Below, piece by piece: positions 29,622 to 38,485 of a stretch of 64,000 nt of DNA. Source of the stretch: Campylobacter mucosalis (GTDB taxonomy: Bacteria > Campylobacterota > Campylobacteria > Campylobacterales > Campylobacteraceae). The notes beneath the pieces are model-generated. The model worked only from the letters and a program-made list of their open reading frames with translations. It did no database searches and had not been told where the DNA came from. Position 1 is the stretch's first letter. Every line of letters starts with the position of its first letter. The stretch covers positions 992,001 through 1,056,000 of the forward strand of contig NZ_CP053831.1 of the NCBI RefSeq assembly GCF_013372205.1, read 5' to 3'. Position numbers and translations under genes: made by a program.

Positions 29622-30029
29622 ATGAGAATTTTATCAGCCATTTTTTTTATTATATTTTTAGCAGGTTGTGCAACAGATAAAGCAGAGATAACGCAATGTG
29701 TCAATGAAAACTGCGTAGTTAAAGAAATTTCAGTTATCGGTGTTTATGAAACCACCTTGCCCTGTGCTGACTGTGACGGGATAAAGGCAACTTTGACGTT
29801 AAAAACCGACAACAAATTTGAGTTAAAACTAGAGTATTTACAAGATAATGACATCGATTTACAAAGCGGAAAATACGCCATAAAAGACGATATAATCACA
29901 ACTATAAACCTATACAAAGAGAAGCGTTTGTATAAAATAGATGGTTTAAATTTAAAAATGTTAGACGAAGAAGCAAGTGAAATTTCAGGCGAACTTAGCG
30001 AGTTTTATAACTTTAAACGCATAAAATGA
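29622..30029 (+). CDS. NlpE N-terminal-domain lipoprotein
   Basis: The 135-residue precursor has lipobox FLAGC. The mature region contains GVYETTLPCADCDGIKATLTLKTDNKFELKLEY, the CxxC-containing barrel signature of NlpE, a copper-linked lipoprotein that activates envelope stress signalling in E. coli. The second NlpE domain is absent. The neighbouring Cys/His-rich lipoprotein supports a link to metal or redox stress. Its end overlaps the next start by four bases. Confidence 0.8.
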   Translation: MRILSAIFFIIFLAGCATDKAEITQCVNENCVVKEISVIGVYETTLPCADCDGIKATLTLKTDNKFELKLEYLQDNDIDLQSGKYAIKDDIITTINLYKEKRLYKIDGLNLKMLDEEASEISGELSEFYNFKRIK

Positions 30030-30880
30030 AAAAATGGATATTTTTACTTCTTGCTACGATAAATTTTTTATATGCCATTGAAAAAAGCGTAAATTTTAAA
30101 GGCTTTGGTAGCTATTTTAACGACGAACTTAAAGAGCTAATACTTATAGATAAAGATACAAACACAAGCAACATCATCTTTTGGGATAAAAAAATCATCA
30201 AAGATAGCAACAATCGTATCTGGAAAAAGCTAGAACCATTAAAAGTGGCGTCAAGTTTTGCCAATAAAAATAGCGTTATATCCATAGCTCCCGAGCGAGA
30301 TAATGCTCTAATAAGCGGAAAAATAGATGGGCACTTTATAGACGCAAAAGCCGTGTTTAAAGATGGTGTGTATATCGCTGGAAATTTAAAAATCATCGCT
30401 TTAAAAGATAAAATTTTTATATCTAATATGGAATTTAAAAAAATAGATAACTCATTTTTAATCACAAAAAATTCAGTTGGCAGAATTTGCAAAAATAGCC
30501 ATAGCCAAGATCTTATAAAAGAATTTGGCACAAACAACCTAAAACGCATAACGCAGATAAAACAGCAGAGTGCTTACTATGCCTTAAGCTTAGATGAGCG
30601 TCTTTTTGCGTATGAAATTTATAACAACAAAATCACAAAACTAAACATACTAAGCCCAAAATTTAAAACCATCGAGGGTATAGGACTTAACTCCAGCTTT
30701 AAAGATATAAAAAATAGCCTAAAAATAGACGACTTTAGCGTTCATAAAAATAAAATTTCACTAAAAATAGATAGCTACAATATGGTTTTACATCTCTTAA
30801 GCGATATTAAAAATGAGCCAAAAAGTTTAGAAGATATCGATGAAAACGCAAAAGTTAAACAAATTTTAATATCTTGGTAA
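30026..30880 (+). CDS. exported protein of unknown function
   Basis: The 284-residue protein has a signal peptide (KKWIFLLLATINFLYA) and no other membrane segment, so it should be periplasmic. The body is rich in Lys and Ile with beta-type patterning; one segment near the C-terminus (EGIGLNSSFKDIKNSL) resembles a PDZ-like or repeat element, but I recognise no family. It overlaps the NlpE-like gene and is followed four bases later by the MFS gene. Confidence 0.65.
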   Translation: MKKWIFLLLATINFLYAIEKSVNFKGFGSYFNDELKELILIDKDTNTSNIIFWDKKIIKDSNNRIWKKLEPLKVASSFANKNSVISIAPERDNALISGKIDGHFIDAKAVFKDGVYIAGNLKIIALKDKIFISNMEFKKIDNSFLITKNSVGRICKNSHSQDLIKEFGTNNLKRITQIKQQSAYYALSLDERLFAYEIYNNKITKLNILSPKFKTIEGIGLNSSFKDIKNSLKIDDFSVHKNKISLKIDSYNMVLHLLSDIKNEPKSLEDIDENAKVKQILISW

Positions 30881-30883
30881 AAT

Positions 30884-32080
30884 ATGAAAATGCACCTAAA
30901 ATTACTAAAAACAAACCGAAATTTTATGCTAATTAGTGCGATTCAGCTTATTTGCTACTTTGGTGCTTGGTTTTCACAAACTGGAATTTTCACGCTACTT
31001 ATAGAGTTAAAAGCTCCAGTGTGGGCCATAACAATCTCGGCGGCAATGGCTTTTATACCAGGTATCATACTAGCCCCATTTAGCGGAATTTTAATAGACA
31101 AATTTAGAGCAAAACCTATGCTTGTCGTTATGATTTTAATAGAGTGTATAAGCGTTCTTGTGCTAATTTTCATAAACTCTCTGTCGCTTTTATGGCTACT
31201 TTTGCTAATTATATTTGTAAGAATGGGCGTTAGCGGGGTGCATTTTCAAGTTGAAATGAGTGTCTTGCCAAAAATTTTAACACCAAGCGAGTTAAAAATA
31301 GCAAACGAGATACACTCCATAATTTGGGCTGTTGCTTACACCGCTGGTATGGGACTTTCTGGGATTTACATACACTTTTTTGGAGTTAAAAGCGCCTTTT
31401 TATTCGACTGTGGTCTTTACCTTGTGGGATTTGCGTTTTTACTATCAACAAATTTACCAAATAGCATAAATAGCACTACAAAATCAGCAATATCTATGCT
31501 AAAAGACGGACTTAGATACATTAATCAAAACAGAGTTATCCTACATCTTATACTTCTTCATAGCTTTGTTGGTTTAGTTTCTTATGACGCACTTATAGCA
31601 TTACTTGCTGACTATCACTACAAAGGAATCCTTAGCACAGCACTACTCATAGGCTTTACAAATGCTTCAAGAGCTATCGCATTAATAGCAGGTCCTGCAA
31701 TACTTAGCAAAATTGTAAATAGTAAAAATTTACACATTTTTTATATCGGTCAGGGTGTTGGTATCATCATTTGGGCGTGTTTGCAGTTTAACTTCTATCT
31801 TGGTTTTATAGGTATGTTTTTTGCTGGATTTTTTACATCTACACTTTGGAGCTACACATACACAATGCTTCAACAAAAGTGTGACGAGAAATTTTATGGA
31901 CGCGTAATCGCATATAACGATATGTGTTATCTAGCTATGAGTGCGTTTGTGTCACTTGCCATTGGGCTACTTTTTGAACTTGGCTTATCACTATGGCTGA
32001 TAACGATTTTTATGGGGATAATATTTTTCATAGGTGCAATGTATTATAATTTTGTAGAAAAAAACTACAATTTAAGCTAA
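30884..32080 (+). CDS. major facilitator superfamily transporter
   Basis: The 398-residue protein has about twelve hydrophobic helices and the MFS loop 2-3 motif in GILIDKFRAKPMLVVMI. It resembles drug/enterobactin-exporter-type MFS members (LAPFSGILIDKF, IHSIIWAVAYTAGMGLSG). Efflux is the likely activity; the substrate cannot be given. It is in tight series with the upstream exported protein. Confidence 0.85.
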   Translation: MKMHLKLLKTNRNFMLISAIQLICYFGAWFSQTGIFTLLIELKAPVWAITISAAMAFIPGIILAPFSGILIDKFRAKPMLVVMILIECISVLVLIFINSLSLLWLLLLIIFVRMGVSGVHFQVEMSVLPKILTPSELKIANEIHSIIWAVAYTAGMGLSGIYIHFFGVKSAFLFDCGLYLVGFAFLLSTNLPNSINSTTKSAISMLKDGLRYINQNRVILHLILLHSFVGLVSYDALIALLADYHYKGILSTALLIGFTNASRAIALIAGPAILSKIVNSKNLHIFYIGQGVGIIIWACLQFNFYLGFIGMFFAGFFTSTLWSYTYTMLQQKCDEKFYGRVIAYNDMCYLAMSAFVSLAIGLLFELGLSLWLITIFMGIIFFIGAMYYNFVEKNYNLS

Positions 32081-32106
32081 AATACCAAAATTTTAAAGGA
32101 GCAAAA

Positions 32107-32418
32107 ATGGACAAAACCGCACTTTTAACACAGCTTGGCTATAACATAGACGAGGCAAATATCACTCAGCTAGAACGCATACTAAACAACACAGACGGAC
32201 TAAATCCACAAAGCGTCATATCTCTAAATGACAAGCTAAAGCCACACCTTTGCTTTGTGGCGATGAGTAGCTCTGAGGATAGACTAAAGATAAAAAATGT
32301 CGCACAAGTAGACGAGATAAGAGTGGTAGTTGATGAGATTATTTTAAATTGGGCTAGTAAAAACAAGCTAAATTTAAAAAAGGTAAACGAAACAACTTAC
32401 TATATATTAGGAAAATGA
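32107..32418 (+). CDS. small cytosolic protein of unknown function
   Basis: The 103-residue protein has no membrane segment or signal peptide. It opens MDKTALLTQLGYNIDEANITQLERIL and is helical and then beta-like toward ETTYYILGK. I recognise no family. AAAGGAG precedes the ATG, and the stop overlaps the next gene. Confidence 0.65.
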   Translation: MDKTALLTQLGYNIDEANITQLERILNNTDGLNPQSVISLNDKLKPHLCFVAMSSSEDRLKIKNVAQVDEIRVVVDEIILNWASKNKLNLKKVNETTYYILGK

Positions 32419-33083
32419 TAATGAAATCGTTGTTTTTAATAGCCATTATGTTTTTGCTTACCGGATGTGTCACAACAAAAGTGTTCGATGATACAAAGCC
32501 ACAAACCAAGCAAGAGCCACAGATACAGCAACCTCAAAAAGAGGATAAAACAAGGGCTTATCGCGAACTAATAACTGCCTTAGAATCAAAATGTGAGCTA
32601 GGGGATATCAAGGCTTGTAACGATATTGGCGTAAATTATGAAAATTTAAACGAATATAAAAAAGCGGTAGAGTATTACAAAATAGCTTGCGATGGCGGAA
32701 TAGAAAGAGGTTGTGCAAACCTTGGCTTAATGTATGAAAACGCAAAAGGTGTAGATAAAAATCCACAAATGGCTCTTGAAATTTACAAAACATCGTGCAA
32801 TAACGGCGGAGAGCTATCGTGCTACTATCTTGCAAACGCTTACAGAAAGGGCGATATAGTCGTGCAAGACTATGCAGTTGCTATGGACGCATACACCAGT
32901 GCTTGTAAGCTTGGCGACGTCCCATCTTGTGCAAATATAGGCTCTATGTATGAGCTTGGACTTGGTGTGCAAAAAGATGAGCAAAGGGCTTATAAAATTT
33001 ACAAAGTTGCTTGCTATAGGGGACTTGAAAAAGCTTGTGTGCATATGAAGCGACTAGCAAACAAACTAGGGGTACAGCAATGA
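32415..33083 (+). CDS. Sel1-like/cysteine-rich repeat lipoprotein
   Basis: The 222-residue precursor has lipobox LLTGC. The mature protein contains about four Sel1-like (SLR) repeats with paired cysteines, e.g. IACDGGIERGCANLGLMYEN and SACKLGDVPSCANIGSMYE, the pattern of Helicobacter cysteine-rich (Hcp) proteins, where each repeat is disulfide-linked. Such proteins bind partner proteins or cell wall. The start may be ATG 32415 or 32421. The stop overlaps the next start (ATGA). Confidence 0.85.
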   Translation: MIMKSLFLIAIMFLLTGCVTTKVFDDTKPQTKQEPQIQQPQKEDKTRAYRELITALESKCELGDIKACNDIGVNYENLNEYKKAVEYYKIACDGGIERGCANLGLMYENAKGVDKNPQMALEIYKTSCNNGGELSCYYLANAYRKGDIVVQDYAVAMDAYTSACKLGDVPSCANIGSMYELGLGVQKDEQRAYKIYKVACYRGLEKACVHMKRLANKLGVQQ

Positions 33084-33589
33084 AAAAAGCCCTACTTTTA
33101 GCCACTTTGATGGCTGTTTTTAGCGGGTGTTCGTGGCAGAGTATTTTAACATTTGGGCTTATAAAAAGCGATGAGGAAATTTTAGAACAAAAAGCAAAAG
33201 ACGAGCTAGAAAATACCAAGCAAACTTGCATTGATAAAAATAACGCCATAGCTTGTAACAACGCTGCTGTAAGCTACTCTGAGCTTAAAGATTTTAAAAA
33301 TGCAAGAGAATTTTATAAAAGATCTTGCGAGTTAAATTTGGCAACAGCTTGTTCAAATTTGGGTCAAATTTATGAGCATGGACTAGTTGATGAGCAAAGA
33401 GATGAAAATATGGCACTTGCGTATTACAAGCTTGGTTGCCAAAGCAAAGACGGAGTTGGTTGCTACAACGAAGCTCTGCTAAGATACAATCAAGACAGAC
33501 AAAATTTCAAGCAAACTCTTGAGCTACTTAAAAAAAGCTGTTTGCTTGAGTATAAACAGGCTTGTGTCCTGTTAGAAAAATTAAAATAA
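33080..33589 (+). CDS. Sel1-like/cysteine-rich repeat lipoprotein, second paralogue
   Basis: From the ATG at 33080, which overlaps the previous stop, the product is 169 residues with lipobox VFSGC. Repeats with paired cysteines are visible: SCELNLATACSNLGQIYEHG and GCQSKDGVGCYNEALL. It is a shorter sibling of the gene just upstream, arising by tandem duplication and divergence. An in-frame ATG at 33035 is unlikely because it would bury the signal peptide. Confidence 0.83.
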   Translation: MKKALLLATLMAVFSGCSWQSILTFGLIKSDEEILEQKAKDELENTKQTCIDKNNAIACNNAAVSYSELKDFKNAREFYKRSCELNLATACSNLGQIYEHGLVDEQRDENMALAYYKLGCQSKDGVGCYNEALLRYNQDRQNFKQTLELLKKSCLLEYKQACVLLEKLK

Positions 33590-33657
33590 AAGTTAATTTT
33601 AATTGTTTTTAATGCGATTTTAGCTAACATAGGCATATTTTTATATTTGGGAGTATT

Positions 33658-34662
33658 ATGGCTTTTTCTATTCGTCGTTTATTTTCAAACCTTTTTTTAA
33701 GCGTCGTGATAGAAAATTCGGAGTGTCTGTTTTATGGTCGTGTCTTTAAAAACGGCAAGGTTATAAAGACTTTAAACGCCAAATTTACAGACGTAGATCC
33801 ACAAAATTTAGATGATAAAATTTTAGAATACATAAGACGCCAAGAGCATACGTATTACGCTGTTTACGTATCAGTGTTTTACAACGACGCATTTCAGGGT
33901 GCTTTGCCGACATTAAGACAAGATGAGTTTGAAAAATTTAACATAAGAAGCGATGGGGTTATTAGCATAAATATGAGCAATAGCTTTAGCATATATGCTG
34001 ACGCCTTTGAGATAAATAAGGCAAAGGATATGTTTGGCAAAGATAGCGTTGATCTGCTTTATTCGCCCATTGCCCTACTCTACTCAGAGCTTTTGAAGCG
34101 TGGAATTTCAGATAAAACAACCCTATATCTTTACAACCATCAGGATAACTCAGCTCTAGCCATTTTTAGCAAAAAACAGCTAAAATTTGCTACATTTTTT
34201 AAGGTAGATAAGACAGAAAAGGCACCAATTACCGAAATTTTTAAAGAAGAGGACATAACAGATATTGATAACCTTATCATAAAAGATGAGGATGAATTAA
34301 ACTCGCTTGATGATTTTAAAAGCCTAGATGAGATGTTAAACACCGAAAAACCAAAAGATGAGTTTGAAGATCTCGGATATGATATAAATATGCCAGCTTC
34401 AAGTGATGTGGCTGTATCTGTAACGATATTTGGCAGAGATATGAACCTTTTTAAATATATCTGTTTTGCAATTAAAGAGTATTATCAAAATCCAATGTAT
34501 CAAGGCGATTTTGTCGAGCAAGTTGTAATATTTGATAACTCTAAAACCAGCGCGACATTTTTACAATATCTACAAACCGAGCTTCTTGTAGAAACTGACG
34601 TATATCCAGTAGATACCTTACATATAATGAACGAGCTTATGACTCAGGAGATAAAAATATGA
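33658..34662 (+). CDS. PilM-like cytoplasmic protein
   Basis: The 334-residue protein has no membrane segment. Its layout and neighbours suggest the actin-like PilM component: it is followed, with overlaps, by two bitopic proteins of PilN and PilO type. Sequence similarity to PilM is not obvious by eye, and ATP-binding motifs are not clear. An acidic linker lies at about residues 190-240. It may serve the DNA-uptake (Cts) or another type II/IV-pilus-like machine. GGGAG precedes the ATG. Confidence 0.55.
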   Translation: MAFSIRRLFSNLFLSVVIENSECLFYGRVFKNGKVIKTLNAKFTDVDPQNLDDKILEYIRRQEHTYYAVYVSVFYNDAFQGALPTLRQDEFEKFNIRSDGVISINMSNSFSIYADAFEINKAKDMFGKDSVDLLYSPIALLYSELLKRGISDKTTLYLYNHQDNSALAIFSKKQLKFATFFKVDKTEKAPITEIFKEEDITDIDNLIIKDEDELNSLDDFKSLDEMLNTEKPKDEFEDLGYDINMPASSDVAVSVTIFGRDMNLFKYICFAIKEYYQNPMYQGDFVEQVVIFDNSKTSATFLQYLQTELLVETDVYPVDTLHIMNELMTQEIKI

Positions 34663-35180
34663 CATTTAGCCTTATAAAACCTGAGCCAAGACCGCTACTT
34701 AGCCTATTTAGTAAGCTTTGGCTGTTTTTGATATTTGTGCTATTTTTGGTTCTTTTTACGATAAATTTGTTTTTGATATATAAAAACTACTCGATAAAAA
34801 ACAAAAGCGTAAATTTGTCACAAGAGCAAGTAAGACTTAGTGAAGAGATTAAAAAACTAGATGATGTAACCGGGATATTAAACACCAAAATAGAGGTCGC
34901 AAACGAAATTTACACATCAAATAATCTACTAAAACAAAGCCTTCACAATCTATTTGATCTAGTTCCTGATAGTATAACATTAGAAGAGGTTTTAATGGAT
35001 AAAAACTCGCTAATCATAAGAGGAGTAACACCAACAAAAGATGTCTTTAACCAACTCCTAGCGTCACCATTAAAGTCGATATTTACGACGTCAAATACGA
35101 GTTTTTATCAGATAAAAAATGGCTGGTATGGCTTTGTAAGCACAAATAAGCTAGAAAAATCAGAGGGTTATAATGAGTAA
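34659..35180 (+). CDS. PilN-like bitopic membrane protein
   Basis: The 173-residue protein has a cytoplasmic N-terminus of about 22 residues, one membrane helix (about 22-46), a coiled coil (LSQEQVRLSEEIKKLDDV), then a small alpha/beta domain containing LVPDSITLEEVLMDKNSLIIRG, a block strongly reminiscent of PilN (xPxxVxLxxl..ng..l.i.G). Overlaps its neighbours on both sides. Confidence 0.72.
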   Translation: MTFSLIKPEPRPLLSLFSKLWLFLIFVLFLVLFTINLFLIYKNYSIKNKSVNLSQEQVRLSEEIKKLDDVTGILNTKIEVANEIYTSNNLLKQSLHNLFDLVPDSITLEEVLMDKNSLIIRGVTPTKDVFNQLLASPLKSIFTTSNTSFYQIKNGWYGFVSTNKLEKSEGYNE

Positions 35181-35703
35181 AAAAGACACTAGCTTAGAAA
35201 ACATCGACCTAGTAAAGCTCCTAATTTTTATACTCGCTTTCATAGTTGTATGTTTTATTATGATACTTGCATTTATCGTGCCAAACATAAAAGAGTATCG
35301 AAATTTAGCAAGAGAGAACAACTCCGTTCTTGGCGTTTACTCAAAAGTAAAGCAGACTCACGATACAAAGCAAGAAGCCCTAAATAAGCTAAAAGATGAG
35401 CATAAATTTATAATAAGCTCTTATGATTCAAAATTTGATAAAGATAAATTTATAAAATTTGCTTCAAATTTCTTTAGCGACGTTTCCTTGCTCGAAGCAA
35501 ACGACACAAGCACAGATGAGAAGTATTTTTTATACAAACTAAGCGTCGTAAGCTCAATAAAAACACCGCAAAAATTTTATGACTTTTTAGAGTCACTTAG
35601 CAAATACGAAAGCATTATCAGAGCGGATTTTCCTATACAAATGAGAGGCGAAGGCGATAAAATACACACAACTTTTAACATAAAAGTTTATGGACAAAAA
35701 TAG
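35173..35703 (+). CDS. PilO-like bitopic membrane protein
   Basis: The 176-residue protein has a membrane helix (about residues 13-37), a coiled coil, and a C-terminal ferredoxin-like part (FYDFLESLSKYESIIRADFPIQM), as in PilO. With the previous two genes it forms a PilM-PilN-PilO-like platform. It overlaps PilN-like by eight bases. Its end abuts the convergent exonuclease gene. Confidence 0.7.
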   Translation: MSKKDTSLENIDLVKLLIFILAFIVVCFIMILAFIVPNIKEYRNLARENNSVLGVYSKVKQTHDTKQEALNKLKDEHKFIISSYDSKFDKDKFIKFASNFFSDVSLLEANDTSTDEKYFLYKLSVVSSIKTPQKFYDFLESLSKYESIIRADFPIQMRGEGDKIHTTFNIKVYGQK

Positions 35704-35704
35704 A

Positions 35705-36484
35705 TTAGCCCTCGTTTAGTATTGGTTTGGTTCTTAAATTTGGTGCTGTTTTACTAAATTTTATAAGCTCTTCAGTGGTTTTAACATTTTGTGGCAACCT
35801 AGATAGCGAAATTTTAAAGATCTCGCTAGCAGCAACAGCGTCACTAAATGCCCTGTGATGAGTGTTTGTGATATTAAAAAGCTCCTTTAACGCACTAAGT
35901 CCGTAACGCTCAAAAGCTATCGTTCTACGTGCTAGCTCTATGGTGCATAGTTTGCGATTTAAAAGAATGCCAAATCCACAATCGCTCATTGATTTTGACA
36001 CAAAACCATAATCAAAATTTACATTATGTGCCACAAAAACCGCACTGCCCAAAAAGTGCCTAAAACGCTCCATTACACTCTTTATCTTTGGAGCGTTAGT
36101 TAGGTCATCTGAGCTAATTCCCGTAAGTTCGGTTATATTTTCTGGCACTTCAGGTGCATAAATAAGGCTGTGAAATTTACCAACTATATCGCCAGAGAGA
36201 ATTTTTACGGCACCTATCTCTATGATCTGTCCACTCTTTACCCCGCCTGTGGTTTCTACATCAACTATGCAAAATTCTTGATCGCATATCGGTCTTAGTC
36301 TAGTTTTTAGCTCAACCTTACCAGCGTATTTTACTATATCAAGCCCAAGAATTTGCCACAAATCAATGTCGCCAACATCAAAAATTTCAGCAAGTTCAGC
36401 TATATTTAAAGCTTTATGAACAAACTCAGTATAAGCAAGATCTTTACTGGCTAGTAAATTTAGTAAATTATCTAAATTTTTCAA
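35705..36484 (-). CDS. DnaQ-family 3'-5' exonuclease (DNA polymerase III epsilon-like)
   Basis: The 259-residue protein has an N-terminal helical extension of about 65 residues and a DEDDh exonuclease domain: CIVDVETTGGVKSGQIIEIGAV (Exo I), FVAHNVNFDYGFV (Exo II) and NTHHRAFSDAVAASEIF (Exo III with the catalytic His and Asp). It may proofread for polymerase III or act in repair. It overlaps rpe, the same rpe-dnaQ pairing seen in C. jejuni. Confidence 0.88.
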   Translation of the reverse strand: MKNLDNLLNLLASKDLAYTEFVHKALNIAELAEIFDVGDIDLWQILGLDIVKYAGKVELKTRLRPICDQEFCIVDVETTGGVKSGQIIEIGAVKILSGDIVGKFHSLIYAPEVPENITELTGISSDDLTNAPKIKSVMERFRHFLGSAVFVAHNVNFDYGFVSKSMSDCGFGILLNRKLCTIELARRTIAFERYGLSALKELFNITNTHHRAFSDAVAASEIFKISLSRLPQNVKTTEELIKFSKTAPNLRTKPILNEG

Positions 36485-37128
36485 AATTCAAGTTTTAGCG
36501 ACTCTATCGCTGTTTTGTAAGAATTTGATGAGAATATATAGTTTCCAGCCACCAAAATATCAGCTCCAGCTTCCTCCAAATCAGACGCATTTAAGCCATT
36601 TACTCCACCATCAACTTCAATCAAGCATTTTGCATTTTTTGAGTCAATCATCTCACGCAAAGCACGAATTTTAGGTAATACACTAGGCATAAAGCTCTGT
36701 CCGCCAAACCCTGGATTTACACTCATTAATAAAACCATATCAACTTCGTTTATTATGTATTCAAGTATGCTAACTGGCGTGTGAGGGTTTAGCACTATGC
36801 CTGGGCTTACGCCGTTTTTACGTATATAATCAATTAGGCGTAAAGGATGCTTTTCCTCTTCAATGTGAAATGTTAAAAATTTCGGCTTTAAAGGCAAAAA
36901 AAGGTCGGCAAAAAATGTATTATTTTCAACCATTAAATGTATATCAAGTGGCTTTGTTGCTGCCTTTGCAACAGCATTTACAACCACAGGACCTATCGTG
37001 ATATTTGGCACAAAATACCCATCCATAACATCAACGTGGACAAGGTCCGCTCCAGCCTCACAAATAGCCTCTATCTCGGCTCTTAAATTCCCAAAATCCG
37101 CAGATAAAATACTCGGTGCTACGTACAT
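36481..37128 (-). CDS. rpe: ribulose-phosphate 3-epimerase
   Basis: Rpe interconverts ribulose 5-phosphate and xylulose 5-phosphate. From the ATG at 37128 (AGGAAG upstream) the product has 215 residues: YVAPSILSADFGNL, VHVDVMDGYFVPNITIG, DIHLMVEN, LMSVNPGFGGQSF and IEVDGGVN, covering all the metal and phosphate sites. An earlier ATG at 37176 would overlap the upstream gene by 41 bases and is not favoured. Confidence 0.96.
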   Translation of the reverse strand: MYVAPSILSADFGNLRAEIEAICEAGADLVHVDVMDGYFVPNITIGPVVVNAVAKAATKPLDIHLMVENNTFFADLFLPLKPKFLTFHIEEEKHPLRLIDYIRKNGVSPGIVLNPHTPVSILEYIINEVDMVLLMSVNPGFGGQSFMPSVLPKIRALREMIDSKNAKCLIEVDGGVNGLNASDLEEAGADILVAGNYIFSSNSYKTAIESLKLEF

Positions 37129-37135
37129 AAACTTC

Positions 37136-38485
37136 CTATCTACCGATAAACAACTTTCCGATATTAGCATTTGCAAGGTTTAAATCGATAAACGCACCCT
37201 TGCTTACATTGTCAAAAAAATCCTCTTTGGTGAAAATTTTAGGTATGCTAACTTTCGTGTTTATCCCTCTTAATATTAAAAATCTTAAAATTTTGTCCGT
37301 TATTATACTAAAAAGTTTCGTGTATGAGCTTAAAATATCATCATTTTTATCTGCAATCATCTGACAAATTTGCTCTATTTTATTGGAATTTATACCCATT
37401 AAAACTCTCATATCAAAATCCCCATAAAAACAGACACAACCATAAACCATCTCATCATCTTGACTGACCTTGCAAGACTCGATTCTAGTATTTACGCATA
37501 CTATCTGACTTTGGCTCACGCTAGATAAAACATCAACAACACTAGACATCAAAAATGGCAAAATATCGATAATATTTTTATTTATATTTCGCACTATTCC
37601 TGGATCTAGCTGACGCTTTTTCATATACAAAATACTATCATCGTTTAAAAAATCAGTAAATTGGTTATAAACAAGTATGCTAGCATCCTTTAGGGCTAAG
37701 TAAAGCTCCTCTGAGATATTACTCTGTCTTAAGCCACAAACGGCAATTATCGCTCCGTATTCAGCACTAAAATCTGCCAGTTTTATCAAGAAATTTGCAC
37801 CGTGGCTATTAACACCGCTTGTTATATTTATCCAAAATATGAAAAATTTAAAGCCGCTTCTTAAAAGTGTAGAGTGATAAAAGCTGTTAAAATCTGCAAC
37901 AAAGCTCGAATCTATCATACCACTAGCTCTATAAACCACTATGTTTGACTTGGTAAAAATTTGCAAATTTTTACCCTGTGTCAAAATGTGGGTTTTTGAA
38001 GTTATAACCGGCAAGTTGTGTTTTCTAGCTTCACTCTCGTTACTAAACACACAAGCCCTGTATCCACGATCGCCAAGCTTCATCTCTATAAAATTTCTCT
38101 GCTCGGTTTTTGGGATTACTATCGCAACCTCTTGTTCGTCTAGCAGTCTACTTGCAAAAAATATCGACGCCACGTCCTTGGTTTGAAAAAACGACAAATT
38201 TGCAAAATTTGATGATGATTTTATTAAAAGCTCGTAAATAACATCATTATAGTCACAAACGCCCATACCTACGCCATTTTGTTGGGAAATTTTCTGTAAC
38301 CTAGATAAAACAGAATGAATCCAATTTGGCGTAAAAAACACGACATTTTTAAAAGATACAAGTATGAAATTTACACCCCTAGCGACTATCATCTTCTCGT
38401 TTTCATCGCTAATCTCACTACTGCCAACGTCTAAAAAACCAAAAGGCATTAATACTGCTAGAGAATTTTCAAACACCAGTTTCAT
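37136..38485 (-). CDS. STAS plus CheX-like domain protein
   Basis: I know no name for this 449-residue cytosolic protein. Around residues 180-290 a STAS-like fold seems present (IVVYRASGMIDSSFVADFNSF, SGVNSHGANFLIKLADFSAEYGAIIAVCGL). The C-terminal 130 residues resemble CheX (VYGCVCFYGDFDMRVLMGIN, then a helix and SIPKIF), but the phosphatase E-x-x-N pair of CheX is not evident. The N-terminal part may be a second STAS-like unit (LPFGFLDVGS, ILVSFKNVVFFTP). A regulatory rather than enzymatic role is inferred. Its ATG overlaps the stop of the gene upstream. Confidence 0.6.
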   Translation of the reverse strand: MKLVFENSLAVLMPFGFLDVGSSEISDENEKMIVARGVNFILVSFKNVVFFTPNWIHSVLSRLQKISQQNGVGMGVCDYNDVIYELLIKSSSNFANLSFFQTKDVASIFFASRLLDEQEVAIVIPKTEQRNFIEMKLGDRGYRACVFSNESEARKHNLPVITSKTHILTQGKNLQIFTKSNIVVYRASGMIDSSFVADFNSFYHSTLLRSGFKFFIFWINITSGVNSHGANFLIKLADFSAEYGAIIAVCGLRQSNISEELYLALKDASILVYNQFTDFLNDDSILYMKKRQLDPGIVRNINKNIIDILPFLMSSVVDVLSSVSQSQIVCVNTRIESCKVSQDDEMVYGCVCFYGDFDMRVLMGINSNKIEQICQMIADKNDDILSSYTKLFSIITDKILRFLILRGINTKVSIPKIFTKEDFFDNVSKGAFIDLNLANANIGKLFIGR

